A stretch of DNA of 64,000 nt from Flavobacterium chryseum (GCF_004362015.1 NZ_SNWW01000001.1:483288-547287); one strand, 5' to 3'. Numbered from the stretch's first letter, positions 51,555 to 61,013 are shown. The notes: generated from the sequence alone by a model not told the origin. Made by a program: numbers and translations.

Positions 51555-52331
51555 ATGAAAGTACACATCATAGGAGGAGGAAATCTTGGGGTTTCTATAG
51601 CCTTAGGAATTGCTAAATTCTCTAAAAACAATCAGGTCACAGTAACAAGAAGAAACATCGCTGCTATTCAATATTTAACAGAATACGGAATCACGGTTTC
51701 ATTAGATAATAAACATAATATTCAGGAAGCTGATGTGGTTATTCTAACAATAAAACCCTATCAGGTAGATACGGTTTTGGCTGAAATTTTACCAGTTATA
51801 AAAGGTAAAACAATTGCTTCTGCAGTTAGCGGAGTTTCGTTGGATATGCTTCAGACAAAAACAAATAACGAATTTCCGGTAATCAGGATTATGCCAAATA
51901 TTGCTGCACAATTTGGTGAATCTGCAACTTGTATTTCTTTTCCGGAAACAGATCGTGAAGAAGCGATGCCGATTGTCGATTTATTTCAGGATTTAGGAAC
52001 TGCTCCAATTATTGACGAAAAATTAATGGATGCAGCAACGGTTTTAGGTGCATGCGGGACGGCTTATGCTTTAAGATACATTCGGGCTTCTATGCAAGCC
52101 GGAATCGAAATTGGTTTTGATTCTCAAACTGCTTTGGCAATTGCAGCACAAACGGTAAAAGGAGCGGCAAAAATGCTGCTTGAGGAGAAAGTACATCCGG
52201 AACAATTAATCGACCGTGTAACGACGCCTCAGGGCTGTACAATTGTTGGTTTAAACGAAATGGAACACAATGGTTTCAGTTCTTCTTTGATTAAAGGGAT
52301 TAAAACTTCTTTGAAACAAATTAAGGGATAA
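51555..52331 (+). CDS. proC: Pyrroline-5-carboxylate reductase
   Basis: A 258-residue enzyme for the last step of proline synthesis. N-terminal Rossmann fold MKVHIIGGGNLGVSIALG, the ILTIKPYQVD segment, and the C-terminal dimerisation helix region with TTPQGCTIVGLNEMEHNGF, the ProC signature. An earlier GTG at 51513 would add residues encoded in a repeat, so the ATG at 51555 is used. Confidence 0.93.
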   Translation: MKVHIIGGGNLGVSIALGIAKFSKNNQVTVTRRNIAAIQYLTEYGITVSLDNKHNIQEADVVILTIKPYQVDTVLAEILPVIKGKTIASAVSGVSLDMLQTKTNNEFPVIRIMPNIAAQFGESATCISFPETDREEAMPIVDLFQDLGTAPIIDEKLMDAATVLGACGTAYALRYIRASMQAGIEIGFDSQTALAIAAQTVKGAAKMLLEEKVHPEQLIDRVTTPQGCTIVGLNEMEHNGFSSSLIKGIKTSLKQIKG

Positions 52332-52356
52332 ATCTTAAAAGAAAATTCCAATATAA

Positions 52357-52399
52357 AAATCCCAAATTTCAATACTTATAAAGTTGGAGTTTGGGATTT
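52357..52399 (+). terminator. Hairpin after proC
   Basis: AAATCCCAAA and TTTGGGATTT arms with partial pairing inside a 23-base loop, followed by CTTG rather than a T run. Probable terminator. Confidence 0.55.
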
Positions 52400-52435
52400 C
52401 TTGTTTTTGAGATTGATGCTATTTTGTGTGATGTC

Positions 52436-52625
52436 TCCCTTCGGTCGAAATGATTATATTGGGGGTTACTTTGCGTTTCAAGGGATTGAAATCCCTAGTT
52501 ACAAAATAAATCATTCCTCTGGAATTTTATAAAGCGTTCCGTAGGAACAAATTATATTGTAGGGATGGATTTTAATCCATTTTTGAAGTTATAACAGCCG
52601 TTTTTGTCATTCCTCGTTCGGAATG
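52436..52625. repeat. Composite intergenic repeat
   Basis: A chain of short palindromes: CCTTCGGTCGAAATGA, AGGGATTGAAATCCCT, GCGTTCCGTAGGAAC, GGATGGATTTTAATCCATT, and GTCATTCCTCGTTCGGAATGAC at the right end. Each is a small inverted repeat. No open frame. It fills the convergent gap between proC and the lipoprotein gene. Confidence 0.65.
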
Positions 52626-52673
52626 ACGATATTATTGTTAATTGGAATTTGGAATTTGTCTTTTTTTGGAGAT

Positions 52674-53216
52674 TTACTTTTTCTTAATCAACTGAATATA
52701 CTTCCTTCCACATTCAGAAATCTTAGTATAAGAATTCATAGCATTTCCATAATTCTGAATGGTGAGCGTGTCTTTAACATAACCCGCACCAATTCCAACG
52801 GGGATTTCCAGTTCTTTTGATGCTGTGTTAGAATCAGAAATGGAATCGGTTTCTTCTTCGTTGCTAATATCGCCTTCGTATTCATCCCATCTTATCCCTT
52901 CCAAAACCAGATATTTTTCTCCTGATTCATTTGCTGTAAAAGTTGCTTTGCCTTTAAGTTTTCGCAGTTTTGTTTGAAGAAAATAAAGGTAGCTATTTTT
53001 TGCTTTTGTTATTTCGACTGAAATAGCACATTCACTAGTATTATCCGGATCATCTTTCGTTTCATAAATACCTTCGATTGATTCTTGAATTTTTTTTGTT
53101 TGAATCGTGTCTGCAATTACAGGCTTATTATTTTCAACAACAGTTTCGGCTTTATTATTACAGCTTAATAGTATTATGGCGATGAAAATATAACTGAAGT
53201 TAATTACTGATTTCAT
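52674..53216 (-). CDS. Lipoprotein of unknown function
   Basis: A 180-residue predicted lipoprotein with lipobox ILLSC (Cys19), then a Thr/Glu-rich linker and a beta-rich domain (IEGIYETKDDPDNTSECAISVEITKAKNSYLYFL) reminiscent of lipocalin-like DUFs. Its start overlaps the end of nhaA by four bases (ATGA), so it is translationally coupled to the antiporter. Confidence 0.75.
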   Translation of the reverse strand: MKSVINFSYIFIAIILLSCNNKAETVVENNKPVIADTIQTKKIQESIEGIYETKDDPDNTSECAISVEITKAKNSYLYFLQTKLRKLKGKATFTANESGEKYLVLEGIRWDEYEGDISNEEETDSISDSNTASKELEIPVGIGAGYVKDTLTIQNYGNAMNSYTKISECGRKYIQLIKKK

Positions 53217-54364
53217 GGTGTTGAGGTTTTTTTCTTAGACAAAATATATTTCAAATAAACAAAACCGAAAACTCCGGAAAGGGCAGAAGCAATAAGAATA
53301 GCAATTTTAGAGAAAAGAATAACTTCAGGATCTTTAAAAGCTAAAATGGTAATGAATATAGACATCGTAAAACCAATTCCGCCCAACATTCCGGCACCCA
53401 GAATATGAGTCCATTTTAGTTTTTTTGGTAAGGCACAATAACCGGCACTTACTCCTATAAAAGAGAAAAGCAAAATCCCCAAAGGTTTCCCTATTACCAA
53501 TCCTAAAATAATTCCCAACGCATTTGGATGATTTAAACCCTGATGCCAATCTGTTTCAATAGCAATACAAGTATTTGCTATAGCAAAAAGAGGCAATATA
53601 AAAAAGGCAACGGGTTTATGTAAAAAGTGCTGCAATTTGTATGAAGTAGATTTTTCTCCGCCATCGCCAAACGGAATAACAAAGGCTAAAATAACGCCCG
53701 TAATAGTAGCATGAACTCCTGAATTCAACATAAAATACCACATAGCAACACCGCCAATCAAATACGGAATCAGATTATAAACTTTTAATCGGTTTAAGCC
53801 AAACAAAAATACCCAGATTCCTAAAGCAATGGCGAGATTTACAAAAGATATTGAAGTAGTGTAGAATACTGCAATTACAATGATAGCGCCCAAATCATCA
53901 ATAACAGCCAATGCCGTTAAAAATACTTTTAGCGATGCAGGAACTTTACTTCCTAAAAGAGATAAAATTCCAATTGCAAAAGCAATATCTGTCGCCATTG
54001 GAATTCCGGCACCATTTTGAGTTGTCGTTCCAAAATTTAAGGCTAAAAATAGGGCAGCCGGAACTAACATTCCGCCAAAAGCGGCCATGATTGGCAACGA
54101 AGCATTTTTAATACTCGATAATTCTCCGTGATAAATTTCGCGTTCTAATTCCAGACCAATCAGCAAAAAGAAAATAGTCATTAAACCATCATTAATCCAA
54201 TGCGTAACCGAATGTCCGCCCAAATCTTTTTCCCAAAGTGAAATGTATTCAATATGAAATGGAGAGTTGGCGAGGTAAAGCGAAAGAATGGTCACAAAAA
54301 GCAGCAACAGTCCACCTGATTTTTCGTTTTCAAAAAAGGCCGTAAAAGTTTTGGTTAATTTCAT
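53213..54364 (-). CDS. nhaA: Na+/H+ antiporter NhaA
   Basis: A 383-residue, 12-helix secondary transporter that expels Na+ for H+ at the inner membrane. The NhaA signatures are present: FLLIGLELEREIYHGEL, PMATDIAFAIGIL and the ion-binding pair in AVIDDLGAIIVIA. Complete. Lies 14 bases after the frameshifted racemase on the same strand and overlaps a lipoprotein gene. Confidence 0.96.
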   Translation of the reverse strand: MKLTKTFTAFFENEKSGGLLLLFVTILSLYLANSPFHIEYISLWEKDLGGHSVTHWINDGLMTIFFLLIGLELEREIYHGELSSIKNASLPIMAAFGGMLVPAALFLALNFGTTTQNGAGIPMATDIAFAIGILSLLGSKVPASLKVFLTALAVIDDLGAIIVIAVFYTTSISFVNLAIALGIWVFLFGLNRLKVYNLIPYLIGGVAMWYFMLNSGVHATITGVILAFVIPFGDGGEKSTSYKLQHFLHKPVAFFILPLFAIANTCIAIETDWHQGLNHPNALGIILGLVIGKPLGILLFSFIGVSAGYCALPKKLKWTHILGAGMLGGIGFTMSIFITILAFKDPEVILFSKIAILIASALSGVFGFVYLKYILSKKKTSTP

Positions 54365-54378
54365 TTTGATTTTGATAT

Positions 54379-55070
54379 TTATTCGAGCGAAAATTCGACA
54401 GCTCTTTTGGCATGAATTTCAGCCGTCTTAAACAATTTAGTATCCGTAAATTCATTCGTAACTAATAATTCAATTTCTGTGCAGCCTAAAATAATTCCTT
54501 CAGCGTCTTTATCCATTAAATCGGTTATTATTTCTAAAAGATATTTCTTGAATCATTGCTGATTATCCCTTTTACTAATTCTCCATATATAATTTGATGG
54601 ATAGCAGCTCTTTGTTTTTCATTCGGAATTATGGTTTCTATTTGATGTTTATTAAGCAAACGATCTTTAAAAAAACCTTGCTCCATAGTAAATGATGTTC
54701 CTAATAAACCAATTTTTTTAATGTTGCTGTTTACAATTTCTGCTGCAGCGGTGTCAACAATATGAAGAAATGGTATCGAAACATTTTTTTCTATTTCATC
54801 AGATAATTTATGCATTGTATTGGTGCACAAAACAATAAAATCTGCCCCGGCTTTCTCGAGTTTTTGAGCAGCTTCAACAATTAATTCTCCCAGTTTATCC
54901 CATTTTTCTTCTTTTTGCAAAATAGCAATTTCATTAAAGTCAACAGAAAACAACAACGATTTAGCAGAATGAACGCCTCCTAATTTTTCCTGAATGCCGC
55001 GGTTTATTATTTGATAATACAAAGCAGAACTTTCCCAGGACATCCCGCCAATTAAACCAATTGTTTTCAT
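54379..55070 (-). pseudogene. Aspartate/glutamate racemase family gene, frameshifted near the 3' end
   Basis: The first 178 codons (MKTIGLIGGMSWESSALYYQ, first catalytic Cys82 in VLCTNTMHK) end early after SNDSRNIF. One base is missing from a short A run on minus (54544-54546 on plus). Adding an A gives RKYLLEIITDLMDKDAEG and then LGCTEIELL, which holds the second catalytic cysteine, to a stop at 54379. The repaired protein would be 230 residues, the normal length. As read, the product lacks its second catalytic Cys and is inactive. Recent mutation or sequence error. Confidence 0.88.
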
Positions 55071-55176
55071 AATAGCCTTTTATGCGAATTTACGCATTTC
55101 TTATTGAATTGATTTTGATAAAATAATAAACAGCTATTTTTTTGTTACTTTGTTTTCTTAATGAAAGTTTTAATTT

Positions 55177-56124
55177 ATGAGTATCAAAATTCTACATATC
55201 GACAGTAATCATCGTATTCTTTGGGCACAATTAGAAGAAGCCGGTTTTGAAAATCACGCAGATTTTAAATCATCAAAAGAAGAAATCGAAGCTAAAATTC
55301 AGGATTATAACGGAATCGTAATTCGAAGCCGTTTTAAAATTGATAAAACGTTTTTAGATAAAGCAACCAATCTTCAGTTTATTGCCAGAGTTGGTGCGGG
55401 TTTAGAAAGTATTGATTGTGAATATGCTGAGGCAAAAGGAATTCATTTAATTGCCGCTCCCGAAGGTAATCGCAACGCTGTTGCAGAACATTCGCTTGGC
55501 GTAATTTTATCCTTATTTAATAATTTGAATCAGGCCGACGCTGAGATAAAAGCTGGTCAATGGAATCGCGAAAGCAACCGTGGACATGAACTTGATGGCA
55601 AAACCGTAGGGATTATTGGTTACGGAAATATGGGAAAAGCTTTTGCTAAAAAACTTCGTGGTTTTGAAGTTGAAGTCTTGTGTTATGATATTTTAGAAAA
55701 TGTAGGAGATGAAAATGCAAAACAAGTTTCGCTAAAAGAATTGCAGCAAAAAGCAGATGTTTTAAGTCTGCATCTTCCGTGGACACCTGGAACGGATAAA
55801 ATGGTTGATGCGAATTTTATAAATGCATTTTCTAAGCCATTTTGGATTATAAATACTTCTCGCGGCAAAAACATCGTCACAGCAGATTTAGTTGATGCAA
55901 TGAAGTCTAAAAAGGTTTTGGGTGCAGGTTTGGATGTTTTGGAGTATGAGAAATTATCTTTTGAAACCCTTTTTCAGGATAACAACACGCCAGAAGCCTT
56001 TCAGTACTTATTAGGAGCAAACAATGTTTTGCTAACGCCACATATTGCAGGCTGGACTTTTGAAAGTCATGAACGTTTGGCGCAAGTAATTGTAGACAAG
56101 ATAAAAAAGGTTTATTCTATGTAA
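55177..56124 (+). CDS. D-2-hydroxyacid dehydrogenase (SerA-like)
   Basis: A 315-residue NAD-dependent dehydrogenase of the D-3-phosphoglycerate dehydrogenase group. Nucleotide-binding GIIGYGNMGKAFAKKL, catalytic Arg in NTSRGKNI, Glu in GLDVLEYE and His in LTPHIAGWT. No C-terminal ACT domain, so not the feedback-regulated form. The substrate could be phosphoglycerate or another hydroxyacid. Divergent from the racemase, with 106 bases between starts. Confidence 0.87.
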   Translation: MSIKILHIDSNHRILWAQLEEAGFENHADFKSSKEEIEAKIQDYNGIVIRSRFKIDKTFLDKATNLQFIARVGAGLESIDCEYAEAKGIHLIAAPEGNRNAVAEHSLGVILSLFNNLNQADAEIKAGQWNRESNRGHELDGKTVGIIGYGNMGKAFAKKLRGFEVEVLCYDILENVGDENAKQVSLKELQQKADVLSLHLPWTPGTDKMVDANFINAFSKPFWIINTSRGKNIVTADLVDAMKSKKVLGAGLDVLEYEKLSFETLFQDNNTPEAFQYLLGANNVLLTPHIAGWTFESHERLAQVIVDKIKKVYSM

Positions 56125-56291
56125 TATGGCATTAGATTTTTAATAACAAGCATTTTCTGTAAATGTAATCTGTAGAATTAGTTTTTAAAATTATTTTTTT
56201 TTAATATTGTTTTCGAATTTTAACAAAATTTTAAAAAAGGAGAAACCGAAAATCCAAAAAGAGTAGGTATTAACTAACTAATTTATTAATT

Positions 56292-56717
56292 ATGATTGAA
56301 TGGTACAAAAAAGTGGTTTTTGAAAACTATGCAAATTTTAAAGGACGTGCAAGAAGAAGCGAATATTGGTATTTTGCACTTGCTAACGGAATAATTTCTA
56401 TCTTATTAATAGTTCTTGGAGCTATAATTGGAGGAGTTTTTGGAGACGCGATGACTGGTGGAATTATTGGATATGCTCTTTTTGGTCTTTATACATTAGC
56501 AACGCTTGTTCCTACTCTGGGTGCAGTTGTTAGAAGATTGCACGATGTTAACAAAAGCGGATGGTTTTATTTTATTGCTTTTGTTCCTTTAGTTGGAGGT
56601 ATTTGGTTACTTGTTTTATTATTCACCGAAGGTGACAGAGGAACAAACCAATATGGTCCTGATCCTAAAAATGAAATCGAAGAAATCAACGAAATTGGAA
56701 ACGTTGAAGTACAATAA
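56292..56717 (+). CDS. DUF805 family membrane protein
   Basis: A 141-residue inner-membrane protein with four helices. DUF805 signatures: FKGRARRSEYWYFAL near the N-terminus and VRRLHDVNKSGWFYFI later, ending in the acidic GDRGTNQYGPDPKNE tail. The function is unknown. Fifteen bases before the TM2 gene on the same strand, so co-transcribed. Confidence 0.9.
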   Translation: MIEWYKKVVFENYANFKGRARRSEYWYFALANGIISILLIVLGAIIGGVFGDAMTGGIIGYALFGLYTLATLVPTLGAVVRRLHDVNKSGWFYFIAFVPLVGGIWLLVLLFTEGDRGTNQYGPDPKNEIEEINEIGNVEVQ

Positions 56718-56731
56718 TTAAATTATTAGTA

Positions 56732-57007
56732 ATGGAAAATACAAAACCGGAAGCGTGGAATAATCCACCAAGTGTTAGACAAGAAAATAAAAAAATTGTT
56801 AGTGGAATTTTTGCAATCTTACTGGGAACATTAGGAATACACAAATTTTATCTGGGTTATACCAAAGAAGGCGTTATTCAGCTTGTTTTAGGTTGTATGT
56901 GCGGAATTGGTGGGCTTATAGGTCTTATTGAAGGAATTATTTACCTTACTAAAACTGATGAAGAATTTTACCAGACGTATCAGGTAGGTCAGAAACCTTG
57001 GTTCTAA
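56732..57007 (+). CDS. TM2 domain protein
   Basis: A 91-residue membrane protein with the TM2 domain: two helices joined by a tight turn (ILLGTLGIHKFYLGYTKEGVIQLVLG). Function unknown in bacteria. Pairs with the DUF805 gene and is closed by a strong terminator. Confidence 0.88.
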   Translation: MENTKPEAWNNPPSVRQENKKIVSGIFAILLGTLGIHKFYLGYTKEGVIQLVLGCMCGIGGLIGLIEGIIYLTKTDEEFYQTYQVGQKPWF

Positions 57008-57014
57008 ATATAAT

Positions 57015-57051
57015 ATAAAACCCATTTCAAAAATTATGAAATGGGTTTTAT
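57015..57051 (+). terminator. Terminator of the DUF805-TM2 operon
   Basis: Fourteen-base perfect arms (ATAAAACCCATTTC and inverse), nine-base loop, T-rich right side. Confidence 0.85.
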
Positions 57052-57091
57052 ATTTGAAAATTTCACTAGTTTATAAATAAAAATTGTAACA

Positions 57092-57125
57092 AAAAATCCC
57101 ATTCGCCTAGGCGAATGGGATTTTT
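57092..57125 (-). terminator. Perfect 34-base palindrome, terminator of the OlsF-like gene
   Basis: A full inverted repeat centred on CCTAGG with 17-base arms and T/A runs at both ends, 15 bases past the minus-strand stop at 57140. Confidence 0.82.
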
Positions 57126-57139
57126 AAATTTTATGCTGA

Positions 57140-58948
57140 TTACAGTAAATCTCCTTTTTCAGATAATTTACGTTCCAGTTCTATTTGAAATTCTTCAATA
57201 ACCGGTTTCATCGTGCTTTCAGGGATATCTGCTATTCTAATATACATTAATCCATCTATAGCATTGTTGAATAAAGGATCGACGTTAAACGCAACAACAC
57301 GAGCATTTTGTTTGATGTATTTTTTAATTAAAACCGGCAAACGTAAATTTCCTGGTTCTAATTCATCAATAATTTTGTCAAATTTATTTAAGTCAGATTC
57401 AGCTTCATCGAAGATAAAGTCCTTATCAGCATCTTTCAGTTTTACTTTGTAAGCTTTTTTCGGATGTATATATTGTGCGATATAAGGATCGTAATAATTC
57501 GATTTCATAAACTCAATCATCAATGATTTAGAAAAATCAGAGAATTGATTGCTGATACTTACGCCACCCAATAAATATTTGTGTTCAGGATAACGTAATG
57601 TTGTATGAATAATACCTTTCCATAACAAGAATAAAGGCATTGGTTTTTGCTGATATTCTTTTACGATAAAAGCACGTCCCATTTCGATAGATTTATGCAT
57701 CATATCGTGCAATTCAGGCTCAAATCTAAAAAGATCGTTTAAGTAGAAACCTTCAATGCCAAATTTTGGATAAATTTCAGAACCCAATCCCATACGATAT
57801 GCACCTGCAATTCTTTTGGTTTCATCATCCCACAAAAACATATGGTGATAATATTGGTCAAATTTATCTAAATCGATAGATTCATTAGTTCCTTCACCAA
57901 CTTCACGGAAAGTAATTTCACGTAAACGACCAATTTCATGTAAAATATTCGGAATAGATTTCGCTGTTGCAAAAAACACTTCGTAATTTTTACTTTGCAG
58001 TAAACGACAATCACTTCCTCTCAACGCATTTACTTCGTCAAGCATTTTAGATTCGTTTGCCGGCGTTACAATTTTTTTAGGTGCTTTTGGTATTTTAAGA
58101 CTTGTTGTGTCAATCAATTTGGTGTCTTTTTCAAAAGGATTGGCAAGCATATACGTTTTCTTTCTTAAGAATTCTGAGTATTCTTCAAAAGATTCTATTT
58201 CGTTTTGTTCGTTTACAGAAATTGGTTTACCAATACGAACTTTAATTACACGATCTTTTTGGGTTAGCAATTCTGATGGTAATTTTGCAGTACGCAAAGT
58301 GTCGTCAATCTTAGAAAGCCAATAAAATAGTCTGCTGTTTTTAGCATGAAAATAAATCGGAACTACAGGAACTTTTGCTTTTCGAATTAACTTTAAAGCA
58401 CCTTCTTCCCAAGGTTTGTCAACAACAAGTTTTCCGTCTTTATAAGTCGAAACTTCTCCCGCAGGAAAAATCCCCAACGGTTTTCCGTCACTTAAATGGC
58501 GCAAAGTTTCCTTGATTCCAACTACGCTCGATTTAGCATCCTTATGATTTTCAAAAGGATTAACCGGCATAATGTATTTTTTTAATGGTACAATACGATG
58601 TAATAAAAAGTTGGCGATAATTTTGAAATTTGGTTCTCTTTCAAGCATCAGTTTCAAAAGCAAAATACCATCAATTCCTCCAAGCGGATGATTTGAAATC
58701 GTAATGTAAGCTCCTTCTTTTGGTAATCGTTTTAAATCTTCTTCGGGAATTTCGAATTTAATTTCCATCTCATCCAAAATTCCATTTAAAAACGGAACAT
58801 CCTCTAAATGTTTATTATGGTCGTAGATTTTATTAAGGGTAGAGATCTTAAGAACCTTCATAAGAATCCAGCCAGAAAAAGTACCAAGAACTCCGTACTT
58901 CTCAACATTTATTGCCTTTGCAACTTCTTTCGCGGTAACTAAACCCAT
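57140..58948 (-). CDS. olsF: Bifunctional acyltransferase, OlsF-like (ornithine-lipid synthesis)
   Basis: A 602-residue two-domain protein. The N-terminal half is a PlsC-type acyltransferase with SNHPLGGIDG (His/Asp), NPFENHKD and FPAGEVSTY. The C-terminal half (from about 300) is a GNAT-like acyltransferase (CRLLQSKNYEVFFA, LREITFREVGEGTNES, GAYRMGLG). This is the layout of OlsF, in which the C-terminal part N-acylates ornithine and the N-terminal part adds the second acyl chain. Ornithine lipids are phosphorus-free membrane lipids. A glycine- or other aminolipid is also possible. Confidence 0.82.
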   Translation of the reverse strand: MGLVTAKEVAKAINVEKYGVLGTFSGWILMKVLKISTLNKIYDHNKHLEDVPFLNGILDEMEIKFEIPEEDLKRLPKEGAYITISNHPLGGIDGILLLKLMLEREPNFKIIANFLLHRIVPLKKYIMPVNPFENHKDAKSSVVGIKETLRHLSDGKPLGIFPAGEVSTYKDGKLVVDKPWEEGALKLIRKAKVPVVPIYFHAKNSRLFYWLSKIDDTLRTAKLPSELLTQKDRVIKVRIGKPISVNEQNEIESFEEYSEFLRKKTYMLANPFEKDTKLIDTTSLKIPKAPKKIVTPANESKMLDEVNALRGSDCRLLQSKNYEVFFATAKSIPNILHEIGRLREITFREVGEGTNESIDLDKFDQYYHHMFLWDDETKRIAGAYRMGLGSEIYPKFGIEGFYLNDLFRFEPELHDMMHKSIEMGRAFIVKEYQQKPMPLFLLWKGIIHTTLRYPEHKYLLGGVSISNQFSDFSKSLMIEFMKSNYYDPYIAQYIHPKKAYKVKLKDADKDFIFDEAESDLNKFDKIIDELEPGNLRLPVLIKKYIKQNARVVAFNVDPLFNNAIDGLMYIRIADIPESTMKPVIEEFQIELERKLSEKGDLL

Positions 58949-58978
58949 GTACTATTTTTAATTTATTAGAGCAGCGAA

Positions 58979-58986
58979 CAAAGATA
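58979..58986 (-). promoter_or_regulatory. -7 box (TATCTTTG) for the OlsF-like gene
   Basis: A perfect TAnnTTTG on minus, 30 bases upstream of the ATG at 58948, in the divergent region shared with xth. Confidence 0.6.
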
Positions 58987-59038
58987 ACAAAAAACTCTAC
59001 TTTTCGTTGATTCAAACACAAACTTTCCACTTTTTTAT

Positions 59039-59046
59039 TACATTTG
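59039..59046 (+). promoter_or_regulatory. -7 box (TACATTTG) for xth
   Basis: A perfect TAnnTTTG, 20 bases before the xth ATG at 59067. Confidence 0.6.
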
Positions 59047-59066
59047 GATTCCTAAAAAAAACTTGA

Positions 59067-59828
59067 ATGAAAATTATTTCTTATAACGTAAACGGAATCA
59101 GAGCCGCAATTTCAAAAGGATTTATCGAATGGCTGCGACAAGCCAATCCTGATGTTATTTGCCTTCAGGAAATCAAAGCTACACAAGAGCAAATTCCCGT
59201 TGATGCTATTACAGATGCCGGTTATCCTTATCAATATTATTATCCTGCCACAAAAAAAGGATATAGCGGCGTTGCTATCTTATCTAAAATAAAACCCAAT
59301 AATGTAGTTTTCGGAACCGGAATTCACCACATGGATTTTGAAGGTCGTAACCTTCGTGCCGATTTTGATGATTGTTCTGTAATGAGTTTATATCTTCCTT
59401 CTGGAACCAATATCGAAAGATTAGACCATAAATTTATGTTTATGGATGATTTTCAAAATTATATTAACGAGCTGAAACTAACAATTCCAAATTTGATAAT
59501 TTGCGGCGATTACAACATTTGCCACGAAGCAATAGACATTCATGATCCGGTTCGCAACAAAACCGTTTCAGGATTTTTACCGCAGGAGCGCGCCTGGCTT
59601 GATGGTTTCATGAAATCTGGTTTTGTAGATAGTTTCCGTTATTTTAATAAAGATGCACATCACTATTCATGGTGGAGTTACCGCGCCGGAGCAAGAGGAA
59701 ATAACAAAGGATGGCGTATTGATTATAATTTAGTCAGCGATTCTTTGCAGCACAGATTAAAACGTGCCGTAATTTTACCAGATGCTGTACATTCAGATCA
59801 TTGTCCGGTTCTAGTAGAGATAGAATAA
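59067..59828 (+). CDS. xth: Exodeoxyribonuclease III
   Basis: A 253-residue AP endonuclease/3'-5' exonuclease of the EEP fold, acting in base-excision repair. Signatures: ISYNVNGIRAA, CLQEIKA (metal Glu), ICGDYNICHE and the terminal SDHCPV with catalytic Asp-His. Complete and with its own promoter. Confidence 0.95.
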   Translation: MKIISYNVNGIRAAISKGFIEWLRQANPDVICLQEIKATQEQIPVDAITDAGYPYQYYYPATKKGYSGVAILSKIKPNNVVFGTGIHHMDFEGRNLRADFDDCSVMSLYLPSGTNIERLDHKFMFMDDFQNYINELKLTIPNLIICGDYNICHEAIDIHDPVRNKTVSGFLPQERAWLDGFMKSGFVDSFRYFNKDAHHYSWWSYRAGARGNNKGWRIDYNLVSDSLQHRLKRAVILPDAVHSDHCPVLVEIE

Positions 59829-59984
59829 GTTTGGTACTGTTCTTGTTGAGTGTGAATGGCGATTTTATGAGGGATCGTGGTTGGGAGTTGTTTTGGAATT
59901 TATTTCAGAATTTTAGAAAGAACTCACATTAAAAAAGATATTTTAAATTATTAATTAAGCCCCAAATTAAAACCAAAAATTAAA

Positions 59985-60929
59985 ATGATTAAAAAAACTT
60001 CCATCGGATTACTGGTCTTAGCTTTGTCTATGACTTCATGTGTGTCCAAGAAAATTTACAATGATCTTGAATCTAAATATTCAGATCTTAAAAAAGAAAA
60101 CCGTTCTATCGCGGATCAAAATGCTGATTTGCAAAAATCTAAAAATGAATTGGAGTTAGATCGTGACAAGCTAACCAAAGATTTGGCTAGTACCAAAGAT
60201 GATCTTGCCAAACAAAAAGCTGATCTTGCTGCTGAACAAAGAAAATACAAAGTATTGCAGGATTCATACAATGCATTAGAGAAAAACAGCAACGATGCAT
60301 TAGAAAGCAATATGGCTAAAAACCGTGAATTGTTAGCGCAATTAGAAGCAAAATCTAAAAAGTTAGCCGAAGAACAAGCACGTTTAGATAAAACCGCAAG
60401 CCGCTTAAATGAACTTGAAGCGATGATTGCTGCCAAAGAAGCGGCAATGAAAAAACTAAAAGAAACTTTATCTAAAGCTTTAAATGGTTTTGAAGGAAAA
60501 GGTTTGACAGTTGAACAAAAAAACGGAAAAGTATATGTTTCTATGGAAAACAAACTGCTTTTCAATTCAGGAAGCTGGGCAGTTGGTACGGAAGGTAGAA
60601 GAGCTGTTGTAGAATTAGGAAAAGTTTTAGGAGACAATCCGGATCTTTCGGTTCTTATCGAAGGACATACAGATGATGATCCGTACGCAGGTTCAGGACC
60701 TATCGCAAACAACTGGGATTTATCTACTAAAAGAGCAACTGCAATTGTTGGAATCTTAAGCGAAAACACTAAAATCAACAAACAAAAATTAACTGCTGCA
60801 GGTCGCAGCGAATTTTCTCCTTTGGCAAGTAATGCCACTGCAGAAGGAAAAGCCAAAAACCGTAGAATCGAAATCATCCTAACTCCAAGATTAGATGAAA
60901 TCGCTGAAATGCTTAATAGTATAAATTAA
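59985..60929 (+). CDS. OmpA-family lipoprotein with coiled coil
   Basis: A 314-residue lipoprotein: signal peptide with lipobox (LSMTSC, Cys19), a long coiled coil (about 25-165, heptads rich in Lys/Glu/Leu/Ala), and a C-terminal OmpA domain (about 180-310) with IEGHTDDDPYAG and the NNWDLSTKRATAIV helix that binds peptidoglycan. It resembles Pal-like flavobacterial proteins that link outer membrane and wall. Confidence 0.92.
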   Translation: MIKKTSIGLLVLALSMTSCVSKKIYNDLESKYSDLKKENRSIADQNADLQKSKNELELDRDKLTKDLASTKDDLAKQKADLAAEQRKYKVLQDSYNALEKNSNDALESNMAKNRELLAQLEAKSKKLAEEQARLDKTASRLNELEAMIAAKEAAMKKLKETLSKALNGFEGKGLTVEQKNGKVYVSMENKLLFNSGSWAVGTEGRRAVVELGKVLGDNPDLSVLIEGHTDDDPYAGSGPIANNWDLSTKRATAIVGILSENTKINKQKLTAAGRSEFSPLASNATAEGKAKNRRIEIILTPRLDEIAEMLNSIN

Positions 60930-60957
60930 GTTTTTAGGAACAAAGGTTCAAAGTAAC

Positions 60958-60990
60958 AAAGGCTCAAAGTTTTTACTTTGGGCCTTTTTT
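60958..60990 (+). terminator. Terminator after the OmpA lipoprotein (copy 1 of a twin hairpin)
   Basis: AAAGGCTCAAAG and CTTTGGGCCTTT arms around TTTTTA, then a T run. A 28-of-30-base match to 61581-61610 on the other side of the toxin-antitoxin genes. Confidence 0.75.
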
Positions 60991-61005
60991 GAATCTATAT
61001 TTTTG

Positions 61006-61013
61006 TAACTTTG
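61006..61013 (+). promoter_or_regulatory. -7 box (TAACTTTG) for the toxin-antitoxin genes
   Basis: A perfect TAnnTTTG with a TTTG about 14 bases upstream, 22 bases before the antitoxin ATG. Confidence 0.55.

Noticed and set aside
60116..60877. A 253-codon minus-strand frame opposite the OmpA lipoprotein
   Set aside because: A Ser/Leu-rich mirror of the Lys/Glu/Ala coiled coil on the real strand; no homology signal.
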